Shown: positions 47,722 through 61,417 of the stretch, one piece after another
Layout of the letters: each line of letters begins with the position of its first letter
Numbering within the stretch: position 1 is the stretch's first letter
DNA from: Pterois miles
Lineage: Eukaryota; Chordata; Actinopteri; Perciformes; Scorpaenidae
NCBI GenBank assembly: GCA_947000775.1
Contig: CAMQGK010000650.1
Span: 1,004,001 to 1,068,000 of the forward strand
Length of the DNA: 64,000 bases
Direction: 5' to 3'
The notes under the pieces: generated by a model
Database searches by the model: none
The model's input: only the letters and a program-made list of their open reading frames with translations
Told to the model about the DNA's origin: nothing
Program-made: the position numbers and the translations under genes

Positions 47722-50009
47722 TAGAGCCCCTTTCCCATTAAAATCAGCATTCATTCCCAGGATTCCCATTCCCAGAATAAAATCGGAAAACAAGCATAAA
47801 ACTTGTGATGAAAGTGTGATTTCTCAATAAAAGTAGGAAAGATATGAAGAAACTAAAAGAGGCTTAAAGTTGGGTAAAAGGTTGGCAAAAACTGTAGGCT
47901 TTTTTTCTACAGAGTCATAGCACCCCCCCCTATTTGTACAATTTGATGTGTCATATGTGTAGGTGGGAGGAGTGGGACAGAAAAAAATGAAAAGATTTAA
48001 AATATAATACGTGTGCATTACAAGCACACATAATGAATAGACTGAGTCTGAGGAAAAGATACGCCCTTGACTTTCTTGTCTCTAAAACCAATCAGCTTTG
48101 CTTGTGTGTCAGCGTATACGTGAAGGCGGCTGCTCAGGATGACACGTGACGCGACATTTGTAGAGCACGTTCGTGGGTGTTTGACTCAGAGTCAGACAGC
48201 TGAATGAGACACACACACACACACACACAATCAGTGTTTTGGGCTGAAGGTTGCGGACTGAGAGGATTCACTAGTAATTATGGGTCTATTCTCATCACTC
48301 TTCATCTGAAGGCTAAAGTGCTCTCTTGGCGCTCCCTCCTCCACTTTAGTTTGATTGAAAAGACTCTCAAGCAGACACAGTTTCCAACATGGTACACAAA
48401 CATATGCTTGCATATGAGCATGCAAGTACACAAAACACACATGCAAACACACACCACAGCTGTTCTTGTATAATATTTTTTTATGAGCACACAATGCTCT
48501 CTTGGCAGCGCCTCGGCTCCCCAAAGTTCAAGCACCCTATAGTTGATATCCTGGGTTAATGCCAGATTGACTCACAAGCTTACACACCCGTACACAGCCC
48601 CAAAGCTTTGATTGTTCAGTGCCCTTGCCAAATGTTTCACTGCAAAGGGGAACTGACTGCAGCCATTTCTCATGTAAGCTCGCTCTATTCTCTCACCTCT
48701 ACTCCACTTCTCGGCCTCGACTCTCCCTCCGAAGCGTGCAATAAATAATCACAAAGTGAGGCCCAATAATTAGCTGGCAAAAGTGTGAGAGGGCTATCGA
48801 GCCTGCAGGAATGAGATGATATAGCGGGAAGGAGTGCAGAATGAAAGGGTAGGCTGCGGGAGTTAAAGATTAAAAGGTGATAGAATCGTGCAGACACGGC
48901 AGACGTCGGAGCAGCCAAACAAACCCGGTGACCCCCCTCCTCGGCCCAGCGCTGCTTTTCCGTCTCTAATGTACTCGTCTTTTGGCAGCAACGAGACATC
49001 TCCATCCCAGCCCGGCCCTGCCCATCCTCTCTTAGCCTCACCTAGCATACCAAATCATCATCCAGTCCAGCAGAGCAGCATGAGCCAGCGCCGCCCAATC
49101 CAACCCTGCAGGAGGCAAAGCGTGGAAGCTCCGCTGCTCATATGAAAAGCTGGAAAGCTTTTATAGCTCCATAATATTTAAAAACTCCCCTCAGCCCACT
49201 TTAATTTCCCATGAAGCAGTCACATTATTTCTGCATGTGCCACAGATGTTCTGACTTTATTGAAGCACTGTCTTTGCTATCTTATTCTTCCTCTATCTCA
49301 TACCCTTTCTTTGCTTTCTCTTTCTCCATCTTCACCCCTCACGCCCACTCCACCACAGCCTCCACTGCGCTCTGCCTCCTCCTCGCCTCTCTGGCTTGCT
49401 GTAACAAAATCAGGGGCTTAAGAGAGCAGTCAGCGCCGAGATCGTCCACAATGTAAAGCAGATGTGTGACACACACACACACGTGGAAGAGCAGCCCGGA
49501 GCATTTTGGGCCAGAGGGTGGAGAGAGAAGTAAGCAGAAACAGCTCTGTTGCTAGGCGACGGCCAAAATAAAACAGACGCTGCAGACTCTAGCTGAAACA
49601 GGCGGTTTGTTTCACACACACTAACTGTCAAGACTGGAAAACAATGTTTTGAGAGAGTCCTGGGAAAGTGGACGGGTTGAACTCGTAGGCTTTCATAAAC
49701 TTTGTTGTGTCAGATTTCTTGCAGTCGTGTCTCATGTTCAGTTCCAGTTTGTTCACAATCAAGTAAAAAGATGCAAATTGTTGGCTTTGGCAATCTGTTG
49801 CTGATTGTGATTCAGTGTAGGATGAGTGTGTGTGCGTGTGTGTGTGGTGTGTGTGCGTGTGTGTGTGTGTGGGTGGAGAGTTGAGGAGTTCAGGCTTGCT
49901 AGTACATGCAGGTGTGTGTGTTGTGTTCAACAGAGGAAATCTCTTACTGATTGAACTGTTTTCCAGGGTGCTTATCGTAGCCAAAGGTTGGCTGTCTTCC
50001 TGACGGAGA

Positions 50010-50110
<101 letters not shown>

Positions 50111-50379
50111 TGGCTGTCTAAGAGCTTGCCCATGCCATTTAAGGCCTTTACACACCGGGGTGTGACAAATAAATGACATGAAAATGCAAAATACTCACCT
50201 GCAGATTTCATTCACCATATACAGTGGTTCGTATGATATCTTACGTTATCAGATAAAAAAGACATTCCTCCATTTTTCTTTGTTTTCCCATGAATTTCCA
50301 GCAACACGTGTCAATTTCCACTTGTTACATGCATACAGTCTTTTCAAAATAAACTTCTGTCTTCCCAGGAAACAACGTC

Positions 50380-51020
50380 CTTAGGTTTAGGCAACAAAAC
50401 TACTTAGTTAGGTTTAGGAAAAGATCATGCTTTGACTTAAAATAACTCCATAAGTGCCGTTAGTTATAAAATAGTCACTATATCCTGACACTAGTGTATG
50501 AGACAGGTAATCTGGAAAAAAAAAAACAAAAAAAAAAAAACATATGCGTCTGTGTCTTCTGTGATTTCTGCAAGATACACAGATAACCAGTCAGAGCTGA
50601 TCTGAAGACTTCTGTCTAGTAGAGCCGGTTGTCCGTCACTCGCAAACTCCAATCAAATGGTCAAACTACGCAGCGCTGATCAATATGAATCAATACTCTG
50701 TTACTGTAATGCTTATTTCTGGTCTCAAATGGTTTCAGAAACATCTTGTAGTTACTGTTTAGCTGTAAAATGAGAAAGTTTGTGACCCAGCAGCCATGTT
50801 GAGATCTGTTGAGGAAATACCAAGCACCGCCCACCAGTTGGAGGACAGCCAATAGGAACGCTCTCTTTGTAATGACCTGTGATTGGTCGTTATGGGCTAC
50901 ATTTTCTAAAACCTGAAAACAGAGCCATGAGGAGGTGCAGTTTTCTAGTTTCAGAACACTTGAATTACAACATGCTTAAAGCTTATTATGGAATTTTTGC
51001 CGAATGATGCCAAAAATAAG
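50380..51020 (+). repeat. Teleost interspersed repeats
   Basis: A TTAGGTTTAGGCAACAAAAC unit at 50388-50410 is followed by sequence containing GACCTGTGATTGGTC, ACAGAGCCATGAGGAGGTGC and GAATGATGCCAAAAATAAGC, which I recognise as an abundant teleost repeat. Confidence 0.55.
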
Positions 51021-51790
51021 CTGCCTACTGCAGATTTAAGTATGTAAGTTACATGACAAATAAATCAACACTGACTTGTGGTTTCACACAGGCCACAAAC
51101 GCTAGTCCCCTCCACCCATCCACCCCGACCTCCACCCTACACGGCGTGTACGGATTACATACAAACTGATTTTGTAGGATATACACAAATTACAGTGCAT
51201 TATTTTTGTAGGTATAGCTACGAACAGTGTATGAGTTTATGACTTTTATTGTGAAAGGGAAGAACTGAAGGATTTGGTCTGCTCTGCCTTTGTCACAGTT
51301 GAAAGGAACAATACAATTTGCCATCTTGGTTTGGACAACAGCATCTCTATGTTGATTCATGAATACAGGCGCTCAATCCGTTCTGCACAACGCGATAGGT
51401 TGATGCCTTTAATGGAGGTACGAATGCTCAGAAAAACTACCAACAAACAAAAACAGAAGTCGCTTTTATGCTGGATGTGCGAAACAGTTTGAAAAAATAT
51501 ACTGACGTGAATTGACCTGACCTAAATTAATCGCATGAAAAAAGGTTGGCGGTGTGTAAAGGCCTGAACTCTGTCTTTTGTCTCTCCCTCTCTTTGTGCG
51601 TCTGTCTCTTTGGTATTTTGGCCTCTTTGGCTTGAGCAGCTCTCATGGTTGTTAAATACATGTACGTGAACAACTCCTCAGAGACGTGTGTGTCCTAACC
51701 TTCCTCAGACAGAAGGTCTGCAGGAATGTTTATTTCCTTCTTCTCCAGAACAGGTGCTATCTTCTTGGAAATCTCCTGATGGCTGTAAGG

Positions 51791-51796
<6 letters not shown>

Positions 51797-51866
<70 letters not shown>
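51797..51866. repeat. (CA)n microsatellite
   Basis: About 35 CA units. Confidence 0.97.
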
Positions 51867-51867
<1 letters not shown>

Positions 51868-52033
51868 GCCAAGGGAGATTCCTGGGACTAATGTTTAACA
51901 GGGAGAAATTGGACTGCACCATCAATTTTAGCTCTCTGTGTGCAGACACTGTGGTTTACTCTAGATAGCCGGGCCAAGCCTCAGAGATAAGAGGACTCTT
52001 GGCCTGCCTGTGGGAAACATGAAAGCATTCTCT

Positions 52034-54420
52034 ATGAAACTGACTTCTCTCTGAAACCCCTTTTCCACCCTCTCTCGCTGTAAGTGTACTCCGTGTGAAT
52101 GTGAAAGATTGTGTAAGCAGATTTAAAACTTTAAAATGCAGTCATTGCATCACAAAGGCTTTTACTAGTCTGTATACACAGGCCCATTCTCATTCCCAGG
52201 GTGTTAAATACCGAGTGATCGGTACCGCTGCATAAGGCACCCCTTAGCGCGACCATGAAATGCTCCAGGCGTTCCTTTAACTATAATATAAACCCATCTG
52301 TGGCAACAGTAAATGCTCTGAGAAAGTGTGCCGGGAGTGTGGTGGCATGGTTTAAAGAGCGAAAAGACACATGGCAGGCGGTAGGGGAGGTGGATCGGTT
52401 TAACAAACACAAGGCTTTCAGGTTTGTGTCCTGTGCATCATGTTACAGTTATGGATATATAAAGAGAACTGGATCCAGCGTTGGAGGCGGTCTCCTGTTC
52501 ATTCTTATGAGAGTTGCTCAGTGGCACATGAGGCCAAAATGGCTCGACTGCTGAGTGTTAAAATAATCGGATCATCCGCATCCGTTGGGCCCATAGAGCA
52601 GGCGCAGTAGCATTTCCTTTAACTCCGCCTCCCAGCACTCGCTCCAGCGAGGAAGGAATGAAATTTTACATTTTACAGCTTTTAGAACCAAATGATTTAT
52701 TCATGTGTTCATACTGGGAAGCTGATTTACCTCAAAAAAATATTGAGTTGAGATACAAACATCTGTCTTCCCTTGTAAATCTATGGGGAAAAGTCTTTTT
52801 GGGCCGAATGGCATCATGTGACAGACACAGGAGTTGTAGTACCGCCATTTGGCTCCTGCGAAAACTCGCATCAAAGCCTGGTGCTCTTCCTGGGGGCGTG
52901 GTTACAATCAGCTGTTCATTCGTGTCACGTGTTCACAGCATTCAGTGTCATTTTCACTTAGCAGTTTTAAGCCCAACCATGTCTTTCTTTTCTAAACCTA
53001 GCTATGGTGGTTTTGTTGTCTAATCCTAAAGTGCCGCCAAAGGGCATGACAAAGAGGTGGTATGTGACGAGCTGGGATGAGAACGTGGTACATGCAATCT
53101 CATGGGAAGGTGTATAAATAGCACAACAATTTAACGACATTCCACGTGTCATGATAACGCATTTTAGGCATCTTGTGTCAGTTCACATTGTTACTGTGGA
53201 ATGGTTGTGGTTAGTGTTAGGCAACAAAACCCTTTAGTTAGGTTTAGGTTTCATTCAAATTAACTTCCCCGTGTGAACATTTGAATAACATTTGGTTCTA
53301 AAAGCTGTAAAATGTAAAATTATTTGACATTTTTCATAATCGCCATCGGCTGATGTCTGAGCTTAGTAAGATGATTATCATGCAGGCGCAGAAATGCTAA
53401 GTGTACTAAAACTTTATTTTTTCATCCAAAACTTTATTCGACAAAGTTTAGTTTTTTTTGATTACCTGTTTCATGTATTCAATATTTAGTTTATAGATTA
53501 TTTTTATTTAAAATATATAAGTGCATTGCAGTGCAGACACAAAATGTAGATTGGAGAGACAGAGCATAGGTGTTGTTCAATAATGTTTACTGAAGTTGAG
53601 AAATTTGGTGGATCATTTGTTATTATTAAGCTGTTATATTTTATCAGATGGAGGAAAAAATGTAAATCAGCCAAACACATTGGCCGCTAAAAAATCGGCA
53701 TCATATATCCGCCATCGGCTATCCTGATTCTCCAATAAATTGGCATCTGCCATAAAAAAACTCATATCGTTCGACCTCTAAAAATTTCCTTCTCTGTGTA
53801 TGAATGAGCCTCAGACCGAGGTTGGAGGGAGGGCTGGGAGCCGGGGTTAAAGGAAGCGCCACTGCGCCTTCTCTGGGCCCAACGGATGCGGAAGATTGCC
53901 AGATGATCCAGTTATTTTAATATTTAGCAGTCGAGCCATTTTGGCTTCATGGGCCACTGAGCAACTCTCATACAAATGAACAGGAGACCGTCTCCAACGC
54001 TGGATCCAGTTCTCTTTACACATCCATGATTGTAACATAACGCACAGGCCATAAAGAGCGGTCTTCTGGATGAAAGCCTTGTGTTTGTTAAACCAATCCA
54101 CCTCCCCTACTGCCTTCTCCATGTGTGTTGTTTGCTCTTGCCACAGATGGGTTTATATTATAATTAAAGGAACGCCCGGTGTATTTCATACTGCTGCTAA
54201 AGGGTGTCTTGTGCAGCGGTACCAAGCACAGATGGCCAAGACAAAGCCTCTGTTTTTAACGCTTTTGTAATGAGAATGGGCCTGCGTATACAGACTAGTG
54301 AAAACCTTTGTGATACTATGACTACATTTTAAAGTTTTAAATCTGCTTCTCACATTCACACGGAGTACACTTACAGCGAGAGGGTGGAAAAGAGGCCGCG
54401 AGAGAGAAGTCAGTTTCAAA
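52034..54420. repeat. Large nested inverted repeat (about 0.6-kb outer arms, 1.2-kb centre)
   Basis: Outer arms are about 52034-52646 and 53824-54420. Matching blocks in reverse complement run along their full length, including GTAAGTGTACTCCGTGTGAA, GATTTAAAACTTTAAAATG, CAGGCCCATTCTCATT and CATCCGTTGGGCCCA. The centre carries a second, perfect 32-bp inverted pair (52663-52694 and 53289-53320). No transposase frame is seen. Confidence 0.85.
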
Positions 54421-55433
54421 GAGAAAAAGTCTTAGATCTTTGACTTCAGCCCATAAAAAATGGGAGCATGTGTTGCCTTCATATTTTTGTTCAGTGCATG
54501 TATGTAAACAACATAACATATGGTTGGAAAACACATCACAAACATGACCAACGTAACTTCAAAACAACTCAGCAACACTTTGGGACACGAACGCTGCTCT
54601 GGTTGAAAGTCCTGTGGTTGTTGGACCCTTCCACCCACCATATGTCGTCTTTCTCTACGTCACTAGCTCTGAACATAGCATGTTCACGTGTATGCATGCA
54701 CACTGTAGTCAGTACAGCCTACATGATGTACACATGACACGCCAAAAGCAACAAAGGCGTTGTTATTGCATTCATACGACATACGGAGAGATCGGGCTTG
54801 TACACGATTGCACCCTTTAAAGGTGGACACATGTTTAAACACAGTGACCAAATCATTATAGCATTACACTCATCATGTACGTCAAGTGCAGCGCACTCTC
54901 TACAGGCACTCGTTTAAATATCTTTCCAAATACTGTAGATTAAACACATAAACCATCGTACATGATGAAAACCTGTGTACTTTAACTGAATCATTTCCAG
55001 CCTGACTTGGTGACAGCTTTAGGTTGTGCAGCTGGACGTCATCATGCTTTCCATATTTGCTCACATGCTGTGCATTTCCAGGGACTTACAGGGGTCACGG
55101 AGGAGAAGAAGAATGAATATTTCTGTATCATCATAACTCATCATATCACAGCTGAATAAACTTAAAAGCAACGGGAAAGGAGCTGTTCACGAAAGTCAGA
55201 TTCTGCACATATTGAAGAGCGGAGAGAAACTGTAGGTATGAAGTTAATTTGTAACTTGCCATGCCAACCAACACACGTTTATATACAAGTGCACACACAC
55301 TCTCTACGCCCATACACAAACAGACCTACCATGGTGAGTGCTGTGAGTAACTCTAGATTACAGAGCTGTCAAACTGGCTGCTGGAAGGAGGCAATTAGAT
55401 CAGGGGTTGTCTTGCTAATGGGCTGCCTGACCC

Positions 55434-55436
<3 letters not shown>

Positions 55437-55490
<54 letters not shown>
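55437..55490. repeat. (CA)n microsatellite
   Basis: About 27 CA units. Confidence 0.97.
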
Positions 55491-55494
<4 letters not shown>

Positions 55495-55948
55495 CAGAGA
55501 CAGAGCTTCTTGGTCACCCTCCTGAACCTTGCCCCAAACAAAAGCAGAGTACTGTTTTGTGAAATGCTGCCTTCAGGCTCAGAGGACTGAGGCTCACACA
55601 GGCAAACTCAGACTAGGAGAGCAGGATATGCAGAGGCATGCACCTCACTAAGCCCTGACACACAGGTATGAAAAAGATTCCACTGGAAAACCACTGGAAT
55701 ACTGTACCGTTTCCCAGGATCTCCTAACTACTAGTAAACACTGAGTGTGAATCTCTGTGGGTTCGTATGGATATTTATATACACGAGTATGTGTGTGGAC
55801 AAGTGGGTGTGTGCCTGAGCACACGTTTTAGGCAGACAGAGGAGTCATTGTGATACGGTTGTATCCCTCAAGGCGCTGGAATCTGGCACATTGTCTTCGT
55901 CGGAAACTCAAACCATTTACAACTCTCGACTTGTTTTGATCCTTTCAG

Positions 55949-56028
55949 AAAAATTCCATTTCCTGCGGTCATTCGGGGAGTGACTGTGGAGAAGCCTCTG
56001 GAAGGAAAAGCCTCATTATGGCTTCAGT
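55949..56028 (+). CDS. Possible third exon of the unidentified gene (exon C)
   Basis: A strong pyrimidine tract and TTTCAG acceptor and a GTGAGT donor bracket 80 nt. In the frame demanded by exon B (phase 0) it is open and reads KNSISCGHSGSDCGEASG then RKSLIMAS. Another frame is also open (KIPFPAVIRGV...), so coding status is uncertain. Spacing from exon B is 10.4 kb. It could be a chance splice-site pair. Confidence 0.3.
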
Positions 56029-56928
56029 GTGAGTTGGAAGGCTTGATGTGAAGGTCAGTGCCAGCCTCACCGCTCTAGTTTCCCCCATGAAAGGGTGAAT
56101 TTTGGATGAAAAGGTGACCGTCAGATAAGAGGGAACACCCAGGGTGGGCTCTTTGATACTGGATGGGAAGCTTCTTTAGGCTTCACTTGTCAGCACAAGC
56201 ACAAGCCGTTTGATGATGGGGATGATTTGGTGATTGATCGATGTATTCATTAATTTAGTTGCTATCTGTTTCATTAAATTAAAATGTCTGTTAACTGTAC
56301 TTTAAAAGAGTAAAGATAAAACCACATGTTTTTGCGGTTTTACTTATTCTTCCATGTGCAGTTCTTTTCCAATTCTTTTCTAATCCCTGGCCTCGCCCTG
56401 CTGGACAATCCAGCTTCAGTTTTCCACATACAGCTATGCATGCAAGGGTGAAATCTTCAGTCAGACACTGGCGGGGACCAATTTCCTTGCACAGCAGCTG
56501 GATTCTAGCGATGTCAAGAGATCACATGGAAATCGTGGGATCACGTATCATGAAAATCCATCTTGTCAGAGTTTAAGTAATGCGTTTGTGTCTGGCCAGC
56601 TAGTGACTGGACCAGTCGACGACGGCTCCTCAACAGGCTAACACACATGTAGACGCTGCAATACAGATGACCTGACGAGGACTTTTTGGTCATTACAAAT
56701 ATTGTTGGGGATATATTTCCATTTGTCATGTATTGGGGGTGACATGACGCATGTGCATGTTCGTGTTTGTAGGTTTGCATGTGATGTAATGTCTGAAAGA
56801 GTTGCCCTGCTCATTGCTCCAGAAATACAGCCAGTATGACCTCAGCTGATGCAAACTCCATGGATGGTGTGAATCAAGGAACTGGAGCACAGTGTGTGAG
56901 AGAGAGGGAGGGAGAAAAGCCTGAAGTT

Positions 56929-57245
56929 ACACTATATGGCCAAAGGTATGTGGACACCCACATACAGTATTTTAATTTGCTTTTTGCCAGCGGCTGGTTG
57001 TCATGGTTTGGGTAAGGCCTTGCAGCTCCAATTAAGCAAAGCCTTAATGCTACAGCACACAATGATATTTAACGTAACAGTGTTCTTGAACTTTGTGGCA
57101 ACAGTGTGAGGATGGTCCTCTCTCCTCTCTCCTTTCCGTATGAGGTGAGATCCATCAAGGAGTTTTTCCCAGATTCGTGTGGAAGACCTTGACTGGCCTG
57201 TACAGAGCTCTGATCTTAGTCCTATCCAACACCTTTAGCATGAAC
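56929..57245 (+). pseudogene. Tc1/mariner-like transposon relic
   Basis: Starts with ACACTATATGGCCAAAGGTA, like the ends of a common teleost Tc1-type element. Downstream, the frame near 57182-57243 reads EDLDWPVQSSDLSPIQHL followed by a stop where the DDE transposase block LDWPAQSPDLNPIEHLW has Trp. The rest is shortened and frameshifted and the 3' end is missing. Confidence 0.75.
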
Positions 57246-57265
57246 CGAATCATTGACTACATTTA

Positions 57266-57993
57266 GGGTGCTTTCGCATGAGGGACCTGGACCCGAGTAC
57301 TCTTGAAAAGGTGGTTTTGAGTACAACTCATGTGTACTCGGGTACGGCTGGCTTCAGGTGTGAAAGCCAATCGTACCAAAACACGGAAGTGGATTGCTAT
57401 TTAACTATTAACTGCTATTTAACGAGTAACTTCTGCAGTCAGAGGGTAGTTGTGAAAGGGCAGGCTTTTTCTGGCGTCAAAATCTGTATATATGCAGCAT
57501 GTGCTGCTGTCATCTTCTGACCTGCATGGCTGTGGGTGACAAAGCAGGGAGGCAGGCGAGAGGTTACTTGAAATATAAAAAAATAATAGGCGATGGGGTC
57601 GGGTGATGTTTGTTATTTTATTTAGCTAATTTAATGGTCTGCGTCTGAAGAATGAGAACCGCTCAGTGGAAAGGGAGAGACCGGGGGGAAACACTGTGTG
57701 GAGCTGGAATATTTTCACATGAAACTCGATGAAATTAGCGTTTATTTAGACCAAACCAGAGTTGGTGATTGTAGGAAAGAGCAACTATGGCAGTTTTATT
57801 ATGTCAAGTTTGAATGATGTGTTTTATGATGCTCTGCCACTGGAACAGTTAATCTCATCATAAACAAATACACGTGGACTCTAGTATGGAATAACTTGAC
57901 TAATGTGAAAGCTGAGCAGCAGGGTAGCGGGTAGGGGGGCAATCATACCAGGGAACGATAGGAATCAATTGTACCTGATATGAAAACACCCTT
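57266..57993. mobile_element. Candidate nonautonomous DNA element with imperfect terminal inverted repeats
   Basis: Left end AGGGTGCTTTCGCATGAGG and right end, read inward on the minus strand, AGGGTGTTTTCATATCAGG match at about 15 of 19 bases. Both ends look into the kind of sequence found in teleost elements beginning with a TTTCACACC-like motif. No clear target duplication was found. Confidence 0.5.
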
Positions 57994-58539
57994 ACATGCA
58001 CACTAATATTCCATTATTATTCCAAATATGACAATTTGTGAATTTGATACGGGTCGTGTAAACAGCATACTCCATTTGGATATTCTGAATCGGTCCCTCT
58101 GAATGAAGCATTTTTCAATTAAGACGTGAAATTTGTCTGTATTATTCAGGTTTTAGGAGCAGTCTTTGAACATGTTTAAAGTGAATTTGGAATATTCATC
58201 TCAAATGGGACTTTTACAGCAGTTTGTGACACCAACTAGTCGAGAGTTTGCACAAATGCATGCCCAACAGAAAAGCTCACTTTTCTAGATGGAAGGAGGA
58301 ACCTACTTTTAAACATTATGAAAGAGCTGGATGTCAACAGGTTTTTGGATATATGCAAATATCACAGCACCAACGTTTTCAAGAAGGTGGTTGAAGGAAT
58401 GAAAGAGGAAGGCTGGAGTATGCACAGCTGCACTTAAACAGGAAAATTAGTGGAATATTCTTTGTCATTAGCCATGTAAATGGCTTAATAGGAATATTTG
58501 GAACGTCGAAAAAGGAATATTTTGTGCATGCAAACATAG

Positions 58540-58965
58540 TCATTGTGTTGTGGCTGATGACGCAGCACATGCAGGAGGGACCCAAATGCTGATACAGATG
58601 AGGCTGACTGGTGCTGCTGAATGATTCATTAAACAAAAGGATTAAAAACTGAGAGGCCAAGATAAAGACAGGTAACCACACACAGGTAACAAACAACCAA
58701 AACTCCACGCAGTAAGAAAAGACTACCTGAACTGGGCTGGTATAAATAATGACTATGACTAATGGGGAAGTGGTAACAGGAGATCAGGAGGTCTGGTGAG
58801 TGCAGGGCTAATGGGAGACAGGTGAAACTAGTCAGGGTGGGGCAGACAATCAACAGTGGTGGGAAAACACACAAAGGCAGGAAGTAAAACAACAGACGCA
58901 TGAGGTAAGTGACTATTAAAATAAAACAGGAAATAAACTACAAACAAAACCTAGGATCATGACAC
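58540..58965 (+). mobile_element. Retroelement-like repeat, copy 2
   Basis: Same order of blocks as 40370-40760, here with the terminal segment CAGGAAGTAAAAC, AAAACAGGAAATAAAC and GGATCATGACA. Confidence 0.65.
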
Positions 58966-61417
58966 TACATTAACCCTTGTGTTTATTTGAGATTTGCTTT
59001 AATTCTTCATCGTTTGTGTGTCTGTGTGTAAAAATAATATCAGATTGTTGTTCCTGTAAATAACTCTGACCTTCATATGTAGGACAGTATTGAAGTGGTA
59101 ACTCTTCTCTTTGCCACAAAGTAAGCTTCGACATTTGATGACGGTGTGAAATGTTCAGTATATTTTTGGAGCAGATCACCGCTGTCGCCCAAAACCTTCC
59201 CAGAGGAGTGTAAGCTGGTGCAGCAGTAACCGAAATGACATGTTCAACACATCACATCAAGGCATAATGTTTGGGGGTCCACATGGACAAACACATGCTG
59301 CATGTGCTACGAAGCGAGTTCAACGCACAACCAGCTACCAACCAACAACCATGATCCCGCCAACGATGGTGGTTATCAACTTGGTAAATCGACCCAGGGT
59401 TTCTCAGTCTGGCTTTGAGCGTGTTCACATGAATGGGGCTGTGTCTGCAGCATCACAATCATGGACAAGTCTACTGTCAGCAGAGCAGCGTATTTTACAA
59501 ACCAAGGGCAAACTATAATATTAGATGAACATTAATAATTTAAACACATAATCCAGACTAAAGGTAATACAGTAGACACTGCCAAATGCAAGAAGGATGA
59601 CTGGTAAAAGAAAAAAATGCCAATGTGAATGCGCAAATTGTCAGATTTATTAAGTTAACGGAATACTCAAAAATCAGATATAGTTGTCTAGATGGGGCAG
59701 TAATATATAAATTGGTTTCAGAGTATACTGGATGATTAGTTTACACTTCTAACATTATGACATTTAACAAGGTTGTGGTGTGTATGACTAAACTGAAACA
59801 GACTTGAAAACAAGTAAAAAATATATAGAAAAACATAATTCACAGCACCTACAGCAAGCTGTCCTTCCTGCATTTGTCAGTTTAAACTGTTTTGTTTTTA
59901 GTCGGGATTATGACTTTAATGTCTTCATATAAGCTATGTGTAATATTATCATACAATCTCTGCACCAAGCTGTGATTGGTCAGTAGGCGGTGCTTTTATA
60001 TGAGTTGATCTCTTATCTGGAACATAACCTGCTCCGGAGCAGATCAGGTAGTCACGGCGATGTACCCCAGTAAGTAGTGGACCACCATCGTAGGACTGAA
60101 AACCTTGAAGGGTTAACCGTGGAGTTACCTCGCTAACCCTAAATCCAGTTTCGTAGTGCAGGCCTCTGGTCTGGTGAAGGGGATTCTCCAAGCCTTTGTT
60201 TAGCTCGCGCATGGTTTTTCAGCTTATTTCTGTGCAATGTATATGAAAGGGTGTCGTGCCTACTTGCAGATGCGAACGCCGGGTTAGTGGCAGAAAGAAA
60301 TAGAGAGAGTGAGAGAGGTTATTTGTGTGTGACAGAGGGCAGCCTGTATCTGTAGCGTGTGACACACAGTGCTCTCTCTGCAGCAGCCAGGCCACAGTTT
60401 AGGGCCTTGTGCCAAGGGACAGAATAGCCTGCCTGTTTCCTGCCTCTTACGGAGCGCTGATTGACAGCAGGGCTTCTTTGTGTGTGTGTCAATGTGTGTG
60501 TGCACAACTTCTCTGTCTCCGTGTGCATCAAACTGACAGACTGACAGAAATACACCACACATCTCATGATGTAAAGAAGTTGCCATCGCCACAGAAAATA
60601 AGACACCCAGCCAGCCTCCTGTCAAACTGCCACTTATTTAACAGTGTGTTTGTCTGGTCTTTTTGTTCGCAATATCACACTCATTTGAAACACTGGAGAA
60701 CACAGAATTCACACAAATTCTCACGGACCAGTCAGCCTCCTTTTAAATAAACAATTTCTCCACAGAACATACCGCGGTTTATTTATTCAGGGTGTCAAAT
60801 GGCACATGTGAACCCACACATACAGACGGGCACAAACACACACACTGGTCTCAGCTGTCATGTTTCTGGAGTGTCAGGTTGTGAAGAGCAGAGGTAGCTG
60901 CCTCACCCCTGACCTCGTCCCCGCAGTCCCTCGAGGTCATGAGGACTGCAGACGCATAACATGTGTATCCGAAGTTTCACCATTCAGACAGAGGAAGGCA
61001 GAGATCAATGTAGGACGGGTTAGAGTGTGTTTGCGTAGGTCAGAGGGTCTGCTGAGGAGATATAGAACAGATAAAGACAAAAAAAAAAACAGATGTTTGC
61101 ATACAGGAACAAAGTACAGGATGTGGCTGGAGAATAGCAGAAGCTAATATGGTAAATAAGCGTCTTTTATTTAGGGTGTCTTTCTGAGACTGAGCACATG
61201 AGAAGAAATCCAGTCATCAAAAATATGGATGCACTGATTGAAAAGAAGTATAAAGATGAACTGATATGTAATTGATAAGAGCCAGAGATTTGACTACATT
61301 AATACAGAACTACAAGTTTGACATCATTTCTGCACGAAATTTGGAAAATTGCTCAGACCACCTTGCACAACAATGCCTGAAATCTTTACATTGAATTAGC
61401 AGTCATAAAGACGCACA

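Larger units (their letters stand above)
56029..61417. other. Gene-free stretch apart from listed repeats
   Basis: Beyond the Tc1 relic, the candidate DNA element and the retroelement copy, no exon or motif could be supported. The repeat at 57990-58210 is the inverted partner of 27400-27620. Confidence 0.5.

Noticed and set aside
48888..49145. 85-codon Pro/Ser-rich open frame as an exon
   Set aside because: No matching splice phase, no recognisable domain, and the opposite strand is equally open.
51706..51754. Possible small exon between CAG and GTGCTA
   Set aside because: Short, weak donor, next to a CA array, and no peptide similarity or phase support.
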